NCBI GenBank assembly: GCA_964036275.1
Contig: OZ038437.1
Location: forward strand, 13,920,090-13,984,089
Direction of reading: 5' to 3'
Source: Litoditis marina
Lineage: Eukaryota > Nematoda > Chromadorea > Rhabditida > Rhabditidae
Length of the DNA stretch: 64,000 nt
Shown here: piece by piece, positions 1-13,300 of the stretch
Layout: every line of letters starts with the position of its first letter
How positions within the stretch are numbered: position 1 is the stretch's first letter
Made by a program: the position numbers and the translations under genes
The notes under the pieces: generated by a model
Told to the model about the DNA's origin: nothing
Seen by the model: the letters and a program-made list of their open reading frames with translations, nothing else
Databases searched by the model: none

Positions 1-300
1 TGAAAGCATCAGATCATACTACAACCCAACAACCCGAGATGGAATCGACTTCCATAAAAATGAAAAGTGTCAAGGTCCACGTAATACGTAGATTTGGTAA
101 TTCATGGACTCTACCTTGTTTGTTGATTATTATAATAGTTTCAGAGTGTGTTTGTGATATTGAAAGCATCAGATCATACTACAACCCAACAACCCGAGAT
201 GGAATCGACTTCCATAAAAATGAGTAGTGTCAAGGTCCACGTAATACGTAGATTTGGTAATTCATGGACTCTACCTTGTTTGTTGATTATTATAATAGTT

Positions 301-2220
301 TCAGAGTGTGTTTGTGATATTGAAAGCATCAGATCATACTACAACCCAACAACCCGAGATGGAATCGACTTCCATAAAAATGAGTAGTGTCAAGGTCCAC
401 GTAATACGTAGATTTGGTAATTCATGGACTCTACCTTGTTTGTTGATTATTATAATAGTTTCAGAGTGTGTTTGTGATATTGAAAGCATCAGATCATACT
501 ACAACCCAACAAACCGAGATGGAATCGACTTCCATAAAAATGAGTAGTGTCAAGGTCCACGTAAAACGTAGATTTGGTAATTCATGGACTCTACCTTGTT
601 TGTTGATTATTATAATAGTTTTAGAGTGTGTTTGTGATATTGAAAGCATCAGATCATACTACAACCCAACAAACCGAGATGGAATCGACTTCCATAAAAA
701 TGAGAAGTGTCAAGGTCCACGTAAAACGTAGATTTGGTAATTCATAGACTCTACCTTGTTTGTTGATTATTATAATAGTTTTAGAGTGTGTTTGTGATAT
801 TGAAAGCATCAGATCGTACTACAACCCAACAAACCGAGATGGAATCGACTTCCATAAAAATGAGAAGTGTCAAGGTCCACGTGAATCGTAGATTTGGTAA
901 TTCATAGACTCTACCTTGTTTGTTGATTATTATAATAGTTTTAGAGTGTGTTTGTGATATTGAAAGCATCAGATCATACTACAACCCAACAAACCGAGAT
1001 GGAATCGACTTCCATAAAAATGAGAAGTGTCAAGGTCCACGTGAATCGTAGATTTGGTAATTCATAGACTCTACCTTGTTTGTTGATTATTATAATAGTT
1101 TTAGAGTGTGTTTGTGATATTGAAAGCATCAGATCATACTACAACCCAACAAACCGAGATGGAATCGACTTCCATAAAAATGAGAAGTGTCAAGGTCCAC
1201 GTAATACGTAGATTTGGTAATTCATGGACTCTACCTTGTTTGTTGATTATTATAATAGTTTCAGAGTGTGTTTGTGATATTGAAAGCATCAGATCATACT
1301 ACAACCCAACAACCCGAGATGGAATCGACTTCCATAAAAATGAAAAGTGTCAAGGTCCACGTAATACGTAGATTTGGTAATTCATGGACTCTACCTTGTT
1401 TGTTGATTATTATAATAGTTTCAGAGTGTGTTTGTGATATTGAAAGCATCAGATCATACTACAACCCAACAAACCGAGATGGAATCGACTTCCATAAAAA
1501 TGAGTAGTGTCAAGGTCCACGTAAAACGTAGATTTGGTAATTCATGGACTCTACCTTGTTTGTTGATTATTATAATAGTTTTAGAGTGTGTTTGTGATAT
1601 TGAAAGCATCAGATCATACTACAACCCAACAAACCGAGATGGAATCGACTTCCATAAAAATGAGAAGTGTCAAGATCCACGTAAAACGTAGATTTGGTAA
1701 TTCATAGACTCTACCTTGTTTGTTGATTATTATAATAGTTTTAGAGTGTGTTTGTGATATTGAAAGCATCAGATCGTACTACAACCCAACAAACCGAGAT
1801 GGAATCGACTTCCATAAAAATGAGAAGTGTCAAGGTCCACGTGAATCGTAGATTTGGTAATTCATAGACTCTACCTTGTTTGTTGATTATTATAATAGTT
1901 TTAGAGTGTGTTTGTGATATTGAAAGCATCAGATCATACTACAACCCAACAAACCGAGATGGAATCGACTTCCATAAAAATGAGAAGTGTCAAGGTCCAC
2001 GTGAATCGTAGATTTGGTAATTCATAGACTCTACCTTGTTTGTTGATTATTATAATAGTTTTAGAGTGTGTTTGTGATATTGAAAGCATCAGATCATACT
2101 ACAACCCAACAAACCGAGATGGAATCGACTTCCATAAAAATGAGAAGTGTCAAGGTCCATGTAATACGTAGATTTGGTAATTCATGGACTCTACCTTGTT
2201 TGTTGATTATTATAATAGTT
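301..2220 (+). repeat. 960-bp higher-order repeat, two copies
   Basis: Copies 301-1260 and 1261-2220 each contain six 160-bp units. Read line against line they match almost perfectly, including the order of the variable sites (AACCCGAG units, TGAGTAGTGT units, the AGATCGTAC unit and TCATAGACT units). Only a few single-base differences were seen, for example GTGAGTAGTG against GTGAAAAGTG, CAAGGTCC against CAAGATCC, and CCAC against CCAT. This pattern arises when a multi-unit block is copied by unequal exchange. From about 2221 the order changes to a 320-bp alternation of TTAGAG and TCAGAG units. Confidence 0.85.
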
Positions 2221-5200
2221 TTAGAGTGTGTTTGTGATATTGAAAGCATCAGATCATACTACAACCCAACAAACCGAGATGGAATCGACTTCCATAAAAA
2301 TGAGAAGTGTCAAGGTCCACGTGATACGTAGATTTGGTAATTCATGGACTCTACCTTGTTTGTTGATTATTATAATAGTTTCAGAGTGTGTTTGTGATAT
2401 TGAAAGCATCAGATCATACTACAACCCAACAAACCGAGATGGAATCGACTTCCATAAAAATGAGAAGTGTCAAGGTCCATGTAATACGTAGATTTGGTAA
2501 TTCATGGACTCTACCTTGTTTGTTGATTATTATAATAGTTTTAGAGTGTGTTTGTGATATTGAAAGCATCAGATCATACTACAACCCAACAAACCGAGAT
2601 GGAATCGACTTCCATAAAAATGAGAAGTGTCAAGGTCCATGTAATACGTAGATTTGGTAATTCATGGACTCTACCTTGTTTGTTGATTATTATAATAGTT
2701 TCAGAGTGTGTTTGTGATATTGAAAGCATCAGATCATACTACAACCCAACAAACCGAGATGGAATCGACTTCCATAAAAATGAGAAGTGTCAAGGTCCAT
2801 GTAATACGTAGATTTGGTAATTCATGGACTCTACCTTGTTTGTTGATTATTATAATAGTTTTAGAGTGTGTTTGTGATATTGAAAGCATCAGATCATACT
2901 ACAACCCAACAAACCGAGATGGAATCGACTTCCATAAAAATGAGAAGTGTCATGGTCCACGTGATACGTAGATTTGGTAATTCATGGACTCTACCTTGTT
3001 TGTTGATTATTATAATAGTTTTAGAGTGTGTTTGTGATATTGAAAGCATCAGATCATACTACAACCCAACAAACCGAGATGGAATCGACTTCCATAAAAA
3101 TGAGAAGTGTCAAGGTCCACGTAATACGTAGATTTGGTAATTCATGGACTCTACCTTGTTTGTTGATTATTATAATAGTTTCAGAGTGTGTTTGTGATAT
3201 TGAAAGCATCAGATCATACTACAACCCAACAAACCGAGATGGAATCGACTTCCATAAAAATGAGAAGTGTCAAGATCCACGTAAAACGTAGATTTGGTAA
3301 TTCATAGACTCTACCTTGTTTGTTGATTATTATAATAGTTTTAGAGTGTGTTTGTGATATTGAAAGATCAGATCGTACTACAACCCAACAAACCGAGATG
3401 GAATCGACTTCCATAAAAATGAGAAGTGTCAAGGTCCACGTGAATCGTAGATTTGGTAATTCATAGACTCTACCTTGTTTGTTGATTATTATAATAGTTT
3501 TAGAGTGTGTTTGTGATATTGAAAGCATCAGATCATACTACAACCCAACAAACCGAGATGGAATCGACTTCCATAAAAATGAGAAGTGTCAAGATCCACG
3601 TAAAACGTAGATTTGGTAATTCATAGACTCTACCTTGTTTGTTGATTATTATAATAGTTTTAGAGTGTGTTTGTGATATTGAAAGCATCAGATCATACTA
3701 CAACCCAACAAACCGAGATGGAATCGACTTCCATAAAAATGAGAAGTGTCAAGATCCACGTAAAACGTAGATTTGGTAATTCATAGACTCTACCTTGTTT
3801 GTTGATTATTATAATAGTTTTAGAGTGTGTTTGTGATATTGAAAGCATCAGATCGTACTACAACCCAACAAACCGAGATGGAATCGACTTCCATAAAAAT
3901 GAGAAGTGTCAAGGTCCACGTGAATCGTAGATTTGGTAATTCATAGACTCTACCTTGTTTGTTGATTATTATAATAGTTTCAGAGTGTGTTTGTGATATT
4001 GAAAGCATCAGATCATACTACAACCCAACAAACCGAGATGGAATCGACTTCCATAAAAATGAGAAGTGTCAAGGTCCACGTAATACGTAGATTTGGTAAT
4101 TCATGGACTCTACCTTGTTTGTTGATTATTATAATAGTTTCAGAGTGTGTTTGTGATATTGAAAGCATCAGAACAAACTACAACCCAACAAACCGAGATG
4201 GAATCGACTTCCATAAAAATGAGAAGTGTCAAGGTCCACGTGAATCGTAGATTTGGTAATTCATAGACTCTACCTTGTTTGTTGATTATTATAATAGTTT
4301 CAGAGTGTGTTTGTGATATTGAAAGCATCAGATCATACTACAACCCAACAAACCGAGATGGAATCGACTTCCATAAAAATGAGAAGTGTCAAGGTCCACG
4401 TGAATCGTAGATTTGGTAATTCATAGACTCTACCTTGTTTGTTGATTATTATAATAGTTTCAGAGTGTGTTTGTGATATTGAAAGCATCAGATCATACTA
4501 CAACCCAACAAACCGAGATGGAATCGACTTCCATAAAAATGAGAAGTGTCAAGGTCCACGTGAATCGTAGATTTGGTAATTCATAGACTCTACCTTGTTT
4601 GTTGATTATTATAATAGTTTCAGAGTGTGTTTGTGATATTGAAAGCATCAGATCATACTACAACCCAACAAACCGAGATGGAATCGACTTCCATAAAAAT
4701 GAGAAGTGTCAAGGTCCACGTAATACGTAGATTTGGTAATTCATAGACTCTACCTTGTTTGTTGATTATTATAATAGTTTCAGAGTGTGTTTGTGATATT
4801 GAAAGCATCAGATCATACTACAACCCAACAAACCGAGATGGAATCGACTTCCATAAAAATGAGTAGTGTCAAGGTCCACGTGAATCGTAGATTTGGTAAT
4901 TCATGGACTCTACCTTGTTTGTTGATTATTATAATAGTTTCAGAGTGTGTTTGTGATATTGAAAGCATCAGATCATACTACAACCCAACAAACCGAGATG
5001 GAATCGACTTCCATAAAAATGAGAAGTGTCAAGGTCCACGTAATACGTAGATTTGGTAATTCATGGACTCTACCTTGTTTGTTGATTATTATAATAGTTT
5101 CAGAGTGTGTTTGTGATATTGGAAGCATCAGAACAAACTACAACCCAACAAACCGAGATGGAATCGACTTCCATAAAAATGAGAAGTGTCAAGGTCCACG

Positions 5201-5865
5201 TAATACGTAGATTTGGTAATTCATGGACTCTACCTTGTTTGTTGATTATTATAATAGTTTCAGAGTGTGTTTGTGATATTGAAAGCATCAGATCATACTA
5301 CAACCCAACAAACCGAGATGGAATCGACTTCCATAAAAATGAGAAGTGTCAAGGTACACGTGAATCGTAGATTTGGTAATTCATGGACTCTACCTTGTTT
5401 GTTGATTATTATAATAGTTTCAGAGTGTGTTTGTGATATTGGAAGCATCAGATCATACTACAACCCAACAAACCGAGATGGAATCAACTTCCATAAAAAT
5501 GAGAAGTGTCAAGGTACACGTGAATCGTAGATTTGGTAATTCATGGACTCTACCTTGTTTGTTGATTATTATAATAGTTTCAGAGTGTGTTTGTGATATT
5601 GAAAGCATCAGAACAAACTACAACCCAACAAACCGAGATGGAATCGACTTCCATAAAAATGAGAAGTGTCAAGGTCCACGTGAATCGTAGATTTGGTAAT
5701 TCATAGACTCTACCTTGTTTGTTGATTATTATAATAGTTTCAGAGTGTGTTTGTGATATTGAAAGCATCAGATCATACTACAACCCAACAAACCGAGATG
5801 GAATCGACTTCCATAAAAATGAGTAGTGTCAAGGTCCACGTAAAACGTAGATTTGGTAATTCATG

Positions 5866-5961
5866 CGGCGAGGGCTTCGCGGGACCCGAGACGGTCGCGA
5901 GCGTCGTGGCGATGCTCGCGAGCGACGACGGCAGGTTCATTACCGGCACCGGGAGGGGGGA
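5866..5961 (+). pseudogene. GC-rich foreign patch encoding an SDR-like C-terminal fragment
   Basis: Ninety-six bases with no similarity to the satellite, about 73% GC by hand count against about 36% in the satellite. The forward frame from 5867 reads GEGFAGPETVASVVAMLASD and continues DGRFITGTGRG. This matches the typical region near the C-terminus of bacterial short-chain dehydrogenase/reductases (P-E-x-V-A-x-x-V-x-x-L-A-S-D-D ... F-I-T-G). Neither a Rossmann glycine motif nor a YxxxK catalytic pair is present, so it is only a fragment and cannot be functional. The patch replaces satellite without changing spacing: flanking unit landmarks at 5747 and 6067 are exactly 320 bp apart. That makes a polishing or assembly error with a contaminating bacterial read more likely than a biological insertion. 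Confidence 0.75.
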
Positions 5962-7347
5962 AATCGACTTCCATAAAAATGAGAAGTGTCAAGGTCCATG
6001 TAATACGTAGATTTGGTAATTCATGGACTCTACCTTGTTTGTTGATTATTATAATAGTTTCAGAGTGTGTTTGTGATATTGAAAGCATCAGAACAAACTA
6101 CAACCCAACAAACCGAGATGGAATCGACTTCCATAAAAATGAGAAGTGTCAAGGTCCACGTAATACGTAGATTTGGTAATTCATGGACTCTACCTTGTTT
6201 GTTGATTATTATAATAGTTTTAGAGTGTGTTTGTGATATTGAAAGCATCAGATCATACTACAACCCAACAAACCGAGATGGAATCGACTTCCATAAAAAT
6301 GAGAAGTGTCAAGGTCCACGTAATACGTAGATTTGGTAATTCATGGACTCTACCTTGTTTGTTGATTATTATAATAGTTTTAGAGTGTGTTTGTGATATT
6401 GAAAGCATCAGATCATACTACAACCCAACAAACCGAGATGGAATCGACTTCCATAAAAATGAGAAGTGTCAAGGTCCACGTGAATCGTAGATTTGGTAAT
6501 TCATGGACTCTACCTTGTTTGTTGATTATTATAATAGTTTCAGAGTGTGTTTGTGATATTGAAAGCATCAGATCATACTACAACCCAACAAACCGAGATG
6601 GAATCGACTTCCATAAAAATGAGAAGTGTCAAGGTCCACGTGAATCGTAGATTTGGTAATTCATAAGACTCTACCTTGTTTGTTGATTATTATAATAGTT
6701 TCAGAGTGTGTTTGTGATATTGAAAGCATCAGATCATACTACAACCCAACAAACCGAGATGGAATCGACTTCCATAAAAATGAGAAGTGTCAAGGTCCAC
6801 GTAATACGTAGATTTGGTAATTCATGGACTCTACCTTGTTTGTTGATTATTATAATAGTTTCAGAGTGTGTTTGTGATATTGAAAGCATCAGAACAAACT
6901 ACAACCCAACAAACCGAGATGGAATCGACTTCCATAAAAATGAGAAGTGTCAAGGTCCACGTGAATCGTAGATTTGGTAATTCATAGACTCTACCTTGTT
7001 TGTTGATTATTATAATAGTTTCAGAGTGTGTTTGTGATATTGAAAGCATCAGATCATACTACAACCCAACAAACCGAGATGGAATCGACTTCCATAAAAA
7101 TGAGAAGTGTCAAGGTCCACGTGAATCGTAGATTTGGTAATTCATAGACTCTACCTTGTTTGTTGATTATTATAATAGTTTCAGAGTGTGTTTGTGATAT
7201 TGAAAGCATCAGATCATACTACAACCCAACAAACCGAGATGGAATCGACTTCCATAAAAATGAGTAGTGTCAAGGTCCACGTGAATCGTAGATTTGGTAA
7301 TTCATGGACTCTACCTTGTTTGTTGATTATTATAATAGTTTCAGAGT

Positions 7348-10300
7348 GTGTTTGTGATATTGAAAGCATCAGATAATACTACAACCCAACAAACCGAGAT
7401 GGAATCGACTTCCATAAAAATGAGAAGTGTCAAGGTCCACGTAAAACGTAGATTTGGTAATTCATGGACTCTACCTTGTTTGTTGATTATTATAATAGTT
7501 TTAGAGTGTGTTTGTGATATTGGAAGCATCAGATCATACTACAACCCAACAAACCGAGATGGAATCGACTTCCATAAAAATGAGAAGTGTCAAGGTCCAC
7601 GTAAAACGTAGATTTGGTAATTCATGGACTCTACCTTGTTTGTTGATTATTATAATAGTTTCAGAGTGTGTTTGTGATATTGGAAGCATCAGATCATACT
7701 ACAACCCAACAAACCGAGATGGAATCGACTTCCATAAAAATGAGAAGTGTCAAGGTCCACGTAAAACGTAGATTTGGTAATTCATGGACTCTACCTTGTT
7801 TGTTGATTATTATAATAGTTTTAGAGTGTGTTTGTGATATTGGAAGCATCAGATCATACTACAACCCAACAAACCGAGATGGAATCGACTTCCATAAAAA
7901 TGAGAAGTGTCAAGGTCCACGTAAAACGTAGATTTGGTAATTCATGGACTCTACCTTGTTTGTTGATTATTATAATAGTTTCAGAGTGTGTTTGTGATAT
8001 TGGAAGCATCAGATCATACTACAACCCAACAAACCGAGATGGAATCGACTTCCATAAAAATGAGAAGTGTCAAGGTCCACGTAAAACGTAGATTTGGTAA
8101 TTCATGGACTCTACCTTGTTTGTTGATTATTATAATAGTTTTAGAGTGTGTTTGTGATATTGGAAGCATCAGATCATACTACAACCCAACAAACCGAGAT
8201 GGAATCGACTTCCATAAAAATGAGAAGTGTCAAGGTCCACGTAAAACGTAGATTTGGTAATTCATGGACTCTACCTTGTTTGTTGATTATTATAATAGTT
8301 TTAGAGTGTGTTTGTGATATTGGAAGCATCAGATCATACTACAACCCAACAAACCGAGATGGAATCGACTTCCATAAAAATGAGAAGTGTCAAGGTCCAC
8401 GTAAAACGTAGATTTGGTAATTCATGGACTCTACCTTGTTTGTTGATTATTATAATAGTTTTAGAGTGTGTTTGTGATATTGGAAGCATCAGATCATACT
8501 ACAACCCAACAAACCGAGATGGAATCGACTTCCATAAAAATGAGAAGTGTCAAGGTCCACGTAAAACGTAGATTTGGTAATTCATGGACTCTACCTTGTT
8601 TGTTGATTATTATAATAGTTTCAGAGTGTGTTTGTGATATTGGAAGCATCAGATCATACTACAACCCAACAAACCGAGATGGAATCGACTTCCATAAAAA
8701 TGAGAAGTGTCAAGGTCCACGTAAAACGTAGATTTGGTAATTCATGGACTCTACCTTGTTTGTTGATTATTATAATAGTTTTAGAGTGTGTTTGTGATAT
8801 TGGAAGCATCAGATCATACTACAACCCAACAAACCGAGTTGGAATCGACTTCCATAAAAATGAGAAGTGTCAAGGTCCACGTAAAACGTAGATTTGGTAA
8901 TTCATGGACTCTACCTTGTTTGTTGATTATTATAATAGTTTCAGAGTGTGTTTGTGATATTGGAAGCATCAGATCATACTACAACCCAACAAACCGAGAT
9001 GGAATCGACTTCCATAAAAATGAGAAGTGTCAAGGTCCACGTAAATCGTAGATTTGGTAATTCATGGACTCTACCTTGTTTGTTGATTATTATAATAGTT
9101 TTAGAGTGTGTTTGTGATATTGAAAGCATCAGATCATACTACAACCCAACAAACCGAGATGGAATCGACTTCCATAAAAATGAGAAGTGTCAAGGTCCAC
9201 GTAATACGTAGATTTGGTAATTCATGGACTCTACCTTGTTTGTTGATTATTATAATAGTATTAGAGTGTGTTTGTGATATTGGAAGCATCAGAACAAACT
9301 ACAACCCAACAAACCGAGATGGAATCGACTTCCATAAAAATGAGAAGTGTCAAGGTCCACGTAAAACGTAGATTTGGTAATTCATGGACTCTACCTTGTT
9401 TGTTGATTATTATAATAGTTTTAGAGTGTGTTTGTGATATTGGAAGCATCAGATCATACTACAACCCAACAAACCGAGATGGAATCGACTTCCATAAAAA
9501 TGAGAAGTGTCAAGGTCCACGTAAAACGTAGATTTGGTAATTCATGGACTCTACCTTGTTTGTTGATTATTATAATAGTTTCAGAGTGTGTTTGTGATAT
9601 TGGAAGCATCAGATCATACTACAACCCAACAAACCGAGATGGAATCGACTTCCATAAAAATGAGAAGTGTCAAGGTCCACGTAAAACGTAGATTTGGTAA
9701 TTCATGGACTCTACCTTGTTTGTTGATTATTATAATAGTTTCAGAGTGTGTTTGTGATATTGGAAGCATCAGATCATACTACAACCCAACAAACCGAGAT
9801 GGAATCGACTTCCATAAAAATGAGAAGTGTCAAGGTCCACGTAAAACGTAGATTTGGTAATTCATGGACTCTACCTTGTTTGTTGATTATTATAATAGTT
9901 TTAGAGTGTGTTTGTGATATTGGAAGCATCAGATCATACTACAACCCAACAAACCGAGATGGAATCGACTTCCATAAAAATGAGAAGTGTCAAGGTCCAC
10001 GTAATACGTAGATTTGGTAATTCATGGACTCTACCTTGTTTGTTGATTATTATAATAGTTTTAGAGTGTGTTTGTGATATTGGAAGCATCAGATCATACT
10101 ACAACCCAACAAACCGAGATGGAATCGACTTCCATAAAAATGAGAAGTGTCAAGGTCCACGTAAAACGTAGATTTGGTAATTCATGGACTCTACCTTGTT
10201 TGTTGATTATTATAATAGTTTTAGAGTGTGTTTGTGATATTGGAAGCATCAGATCATACTACAACCCAACAAACCGAGATGGAATCGACTTCCATAAAAA

Positions 10301-13300
10301 TGAGAAGTGTCAAGGTCCACGTAAAACGTAGATTTGGTAATTCATGGACTCTACCTTGTTTGTTGATTATTATAATAGTTGCAGAGTGTGTTTGTGATAT
10401 TGAAGCATCAGATCATACTACAACCCAACAAACCGAGATGGAATCGACTTCCATAAAAATGAGAAGTGTCAAGGTCCACGTAAAACGTAGATTTGGTAAT
10501 TCATGGACTCTACCTTGTTTGTTGATTATTATAATAGTTTTAGAGTGTGTTTGTGATATTGGAAGCATCAGATCATACTACAACCCAACAAACCGAGATG
10601 GAATCGACTTCCATAAAAATGAGAAGTGTCAAGGTCCACGTAAAACGTAGATTTGGTAATTCATGGACTCTACCTTGTTTGTTGATTATTATAATAGTTT
10701 TAGAGTGTGTTTGTGATATTGGAAGCATCAGATCATACTACAACCCAACAAACCGAGATGGAATCGACTTCCATAAAAATGAGAAGTGTCAAGGTCCACG
10801 TAAAACGTAGATTTGGTAATTCATGGACTCTACCTTGTTTGTTGATTATTATAATAGTTTTAGAGTGTGTTTGTGATATTGAAGCATCAGATCATACTAC
10901 AACCCAACAAACCGAGATGGAATCGACTTCCATAAAAATGAGAAGTGTCAAGGTCCACGTAAAACGTAGATTTGGTAATTCATGGACTCTACCTTGTTTG
11001 TTGATTATTATAATAGTTTTAGAGTGTGTTTGTGATATTGGAAGCATCAGATCATACTACAACCCAACAAACCGAGATGGAATCGACTTCCATAAAAATG
11101 AGAAGTGTCAAGGTCCACGTAAAACGTAGATTTGGTAATTCATGGACTCTACCTTGTTTGTTGATTATTATAATAGTTTTAGAGTGTGTTTGTGATATTG
11201 GAAGCATCAGATCATACTACAACCCAACAAACCGAGATGGAATCGACTTCCATAAAAATGAGAAGTGTCAAGGTCCACGTAAAACGTAGATTTGGTAATT
11301 CATGGACTCTACCTTGTTTGTTGATTATTATAATAGTTTTAGAGTGTGTTTGTGATATTGGAAGCATCAGATCATACTACAACCCAACAAACCGAGATGG
11401 AATCGACTTCCATAAAAATGAGAAGTGTCAAGGTCCACGTAAAACGTAGATTTGGTAATTCATGGACTCTACCTTGTTTGTTGATTATTATAATAGTTTT
11501 AGAGTGTGTTTGTGATATTGGAAGCATCAGATCATACTACAACCCAACAAACCGAGATGGAATCGACTTCCATAAAAATGAGAAGTGTCAAGGTCCACGT
11601 AAAACGTAGATTTGGTAATTCATGGACTCTACCTTGTTTGTTGATTATTATAATAGTTTTAGAGTGTGTTTGTGATATTGGAAGCATCAGATCATACTAC
11701 AACCCAACAAACCGAGATGGAATCGACTTCCATAAAAATGAGAAGTGTCAAGGTCCACGTAAAACGTAGATTTGGTAATTCATGGACTCTACCTTGTTTG
11801 TTGATTATTATAATAGTTTTAGAGTGTGTTTGTGATATTGGAAGCATCAGATCATACTACAACCCAACAAACCGAGATGGAATCGACTTCCATAAAAATG
11901 AGAAGTGTCAAGGTCCACGTAAAACGTAGATTTGGTAATTCATGGACTCTACCTTGTTTGTTGATTATTATAATAGTTTTAGAGTGTGTTTGTGATATTG
12001 AAGCATCAGATCATACTACAACCCAACAAACCGAGATGGAATCGACTTCCATAAAAATGAGAAGTGTCAAGGTCCACGTAAAACGTAGATTTGGTAATTC
12101 ATGGACTCTACCTTGTTTGTTGATTATTATAATAGTTTAGAGTGTGTTTGTGATATTGGAAGCATCAGATCATACTACAACCCAACAAACCGAGATGGAA
12201 TCGACTTCCATAAAAATGAGAAGTGTCAAGGTCCACGTAAAACGTAGATTTGGTAATTCATGGACTCTACCTTGTTTGTTGATTATTATAATAGTTTTAG
12301 AGTGTGTTTGTGATATTGGAAGCATCAGATCATACTACAACCCAACAAACCGAGATGGAATCGACTTCCATAAAAATGAGAAGTGTCAAGGTCCACGTAA
12401 AACGTAGATTTGGTAATTCATGGACTCTACCTTGTTTGTTGATTATTATAATAGTTTAGAGTGTGTTTGTGATATTGAAAGCATCAGATCATACTACAAC
12501 CCAACAAACCGAGATGGAATCGACTTCCATAAAAATGAGAAGTGTCAAGGTCCACGTAAAACGTAGATTTGGTAATTCATGGACTCTACCTTGTTTGTTG
12601 ATTATTATAATAGTTTTAGAGTGTGTTTGTGATATTGGAAGCATCAGATCATACTACAACCCAACAAACCGAGATGGAATCGACTTCCATAAAAATGAGA
12701 AGTGTCAAGGTCCACGTAAAACGTAGATTTGGTAATTCATGGACTCTACCTTGTTTGTTGATTATTATAATAGTTTTAGAGTGTGTTTGTGATATTGGAA
12801 GCATCAGATCATACTACAACCCAACAAACCGAGATGGAATCGACTTCCATAAAAATGAGAAGTGTCAAGGTCCACGTAAAACGTAGATTTGGTAATTCAT
12901 GGACTCTACCTTGTTTGTTGATTATTATAATAGTTTTAGAGTGTGTTTGTGATATTGGAAGCATCAGATCATACTACAACCCAACAAACCGAGATGGAAT
13001 CGACTTCCATAAAAATGAGAAGTGTCAAGGTCCACGTAAAACGTAGATTTGGTAATTCATGGACTCTACCTTGTTTGTTGATTATTATAATAGTTTTAGA
13101 GTGTGTTTGTGATATTGGAAGCATCAGATCATACTACAACCCAACAAACCGAGATGGAATCGACTTCCATAAAAATGAGAAGTGTCAAGGTCCACGTAAA
13201 ACGTAGATTTGGTAATTCATGGACTCTACCTTGTTTGTTGATTATTATAATAGTTTTAGAGTGTGTTTGTGATATTGGAAGCATCAGATCATACTACAAC

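Larger units (their letters stand above)
1..7347 (+). repeat. 160-bp satellite array, block A (mixed units, 960-bp HOR at start)
   Basis: Head-to-tail copies of a 160-bp unit, recognisable by ATGGAATCGACTTCCATAAA, TCAAGGTCCACGT and CCTTGTTTGTTGATTATTAT. The unit differs between copies at a few recurrent sites: AAACCGAG or AACCCGAG, GAAAGC or GGAAGC, TCATGGACT or TCATAGACT, GTTTTAG or GTTTCAG, and the bases after CCACGT. Because 160 is not a multiple of 3, any reading frame shifts at each unit and closes within about 87 codons. Two units have odd lengths: one near 3366 lacks a base (GAAAGATCAG) and one near 6664 gains a base (TCATAAGACT). A foreign patch interrupts the array at 5866-5961. This is satellite DNA, not a gene family. 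The block edge is approximate and marks a change in dominant variants. Confidence 0.97.

Noticed and set aside
5747..6170. A functional dehydrogenase gene in the satellite
   Set aside because: Only about 31 SDR-like residues are present, without cofactor-binding or catalytic motifs, and the rest of the frame is satellite.
781..7529. Minus-strand 62-codon frames beginning MLSISQTHS or MLPISQTHS
   Set aside because: Reverse-strand readings of the same satellite unit, present or absent according to the same single-base variants.
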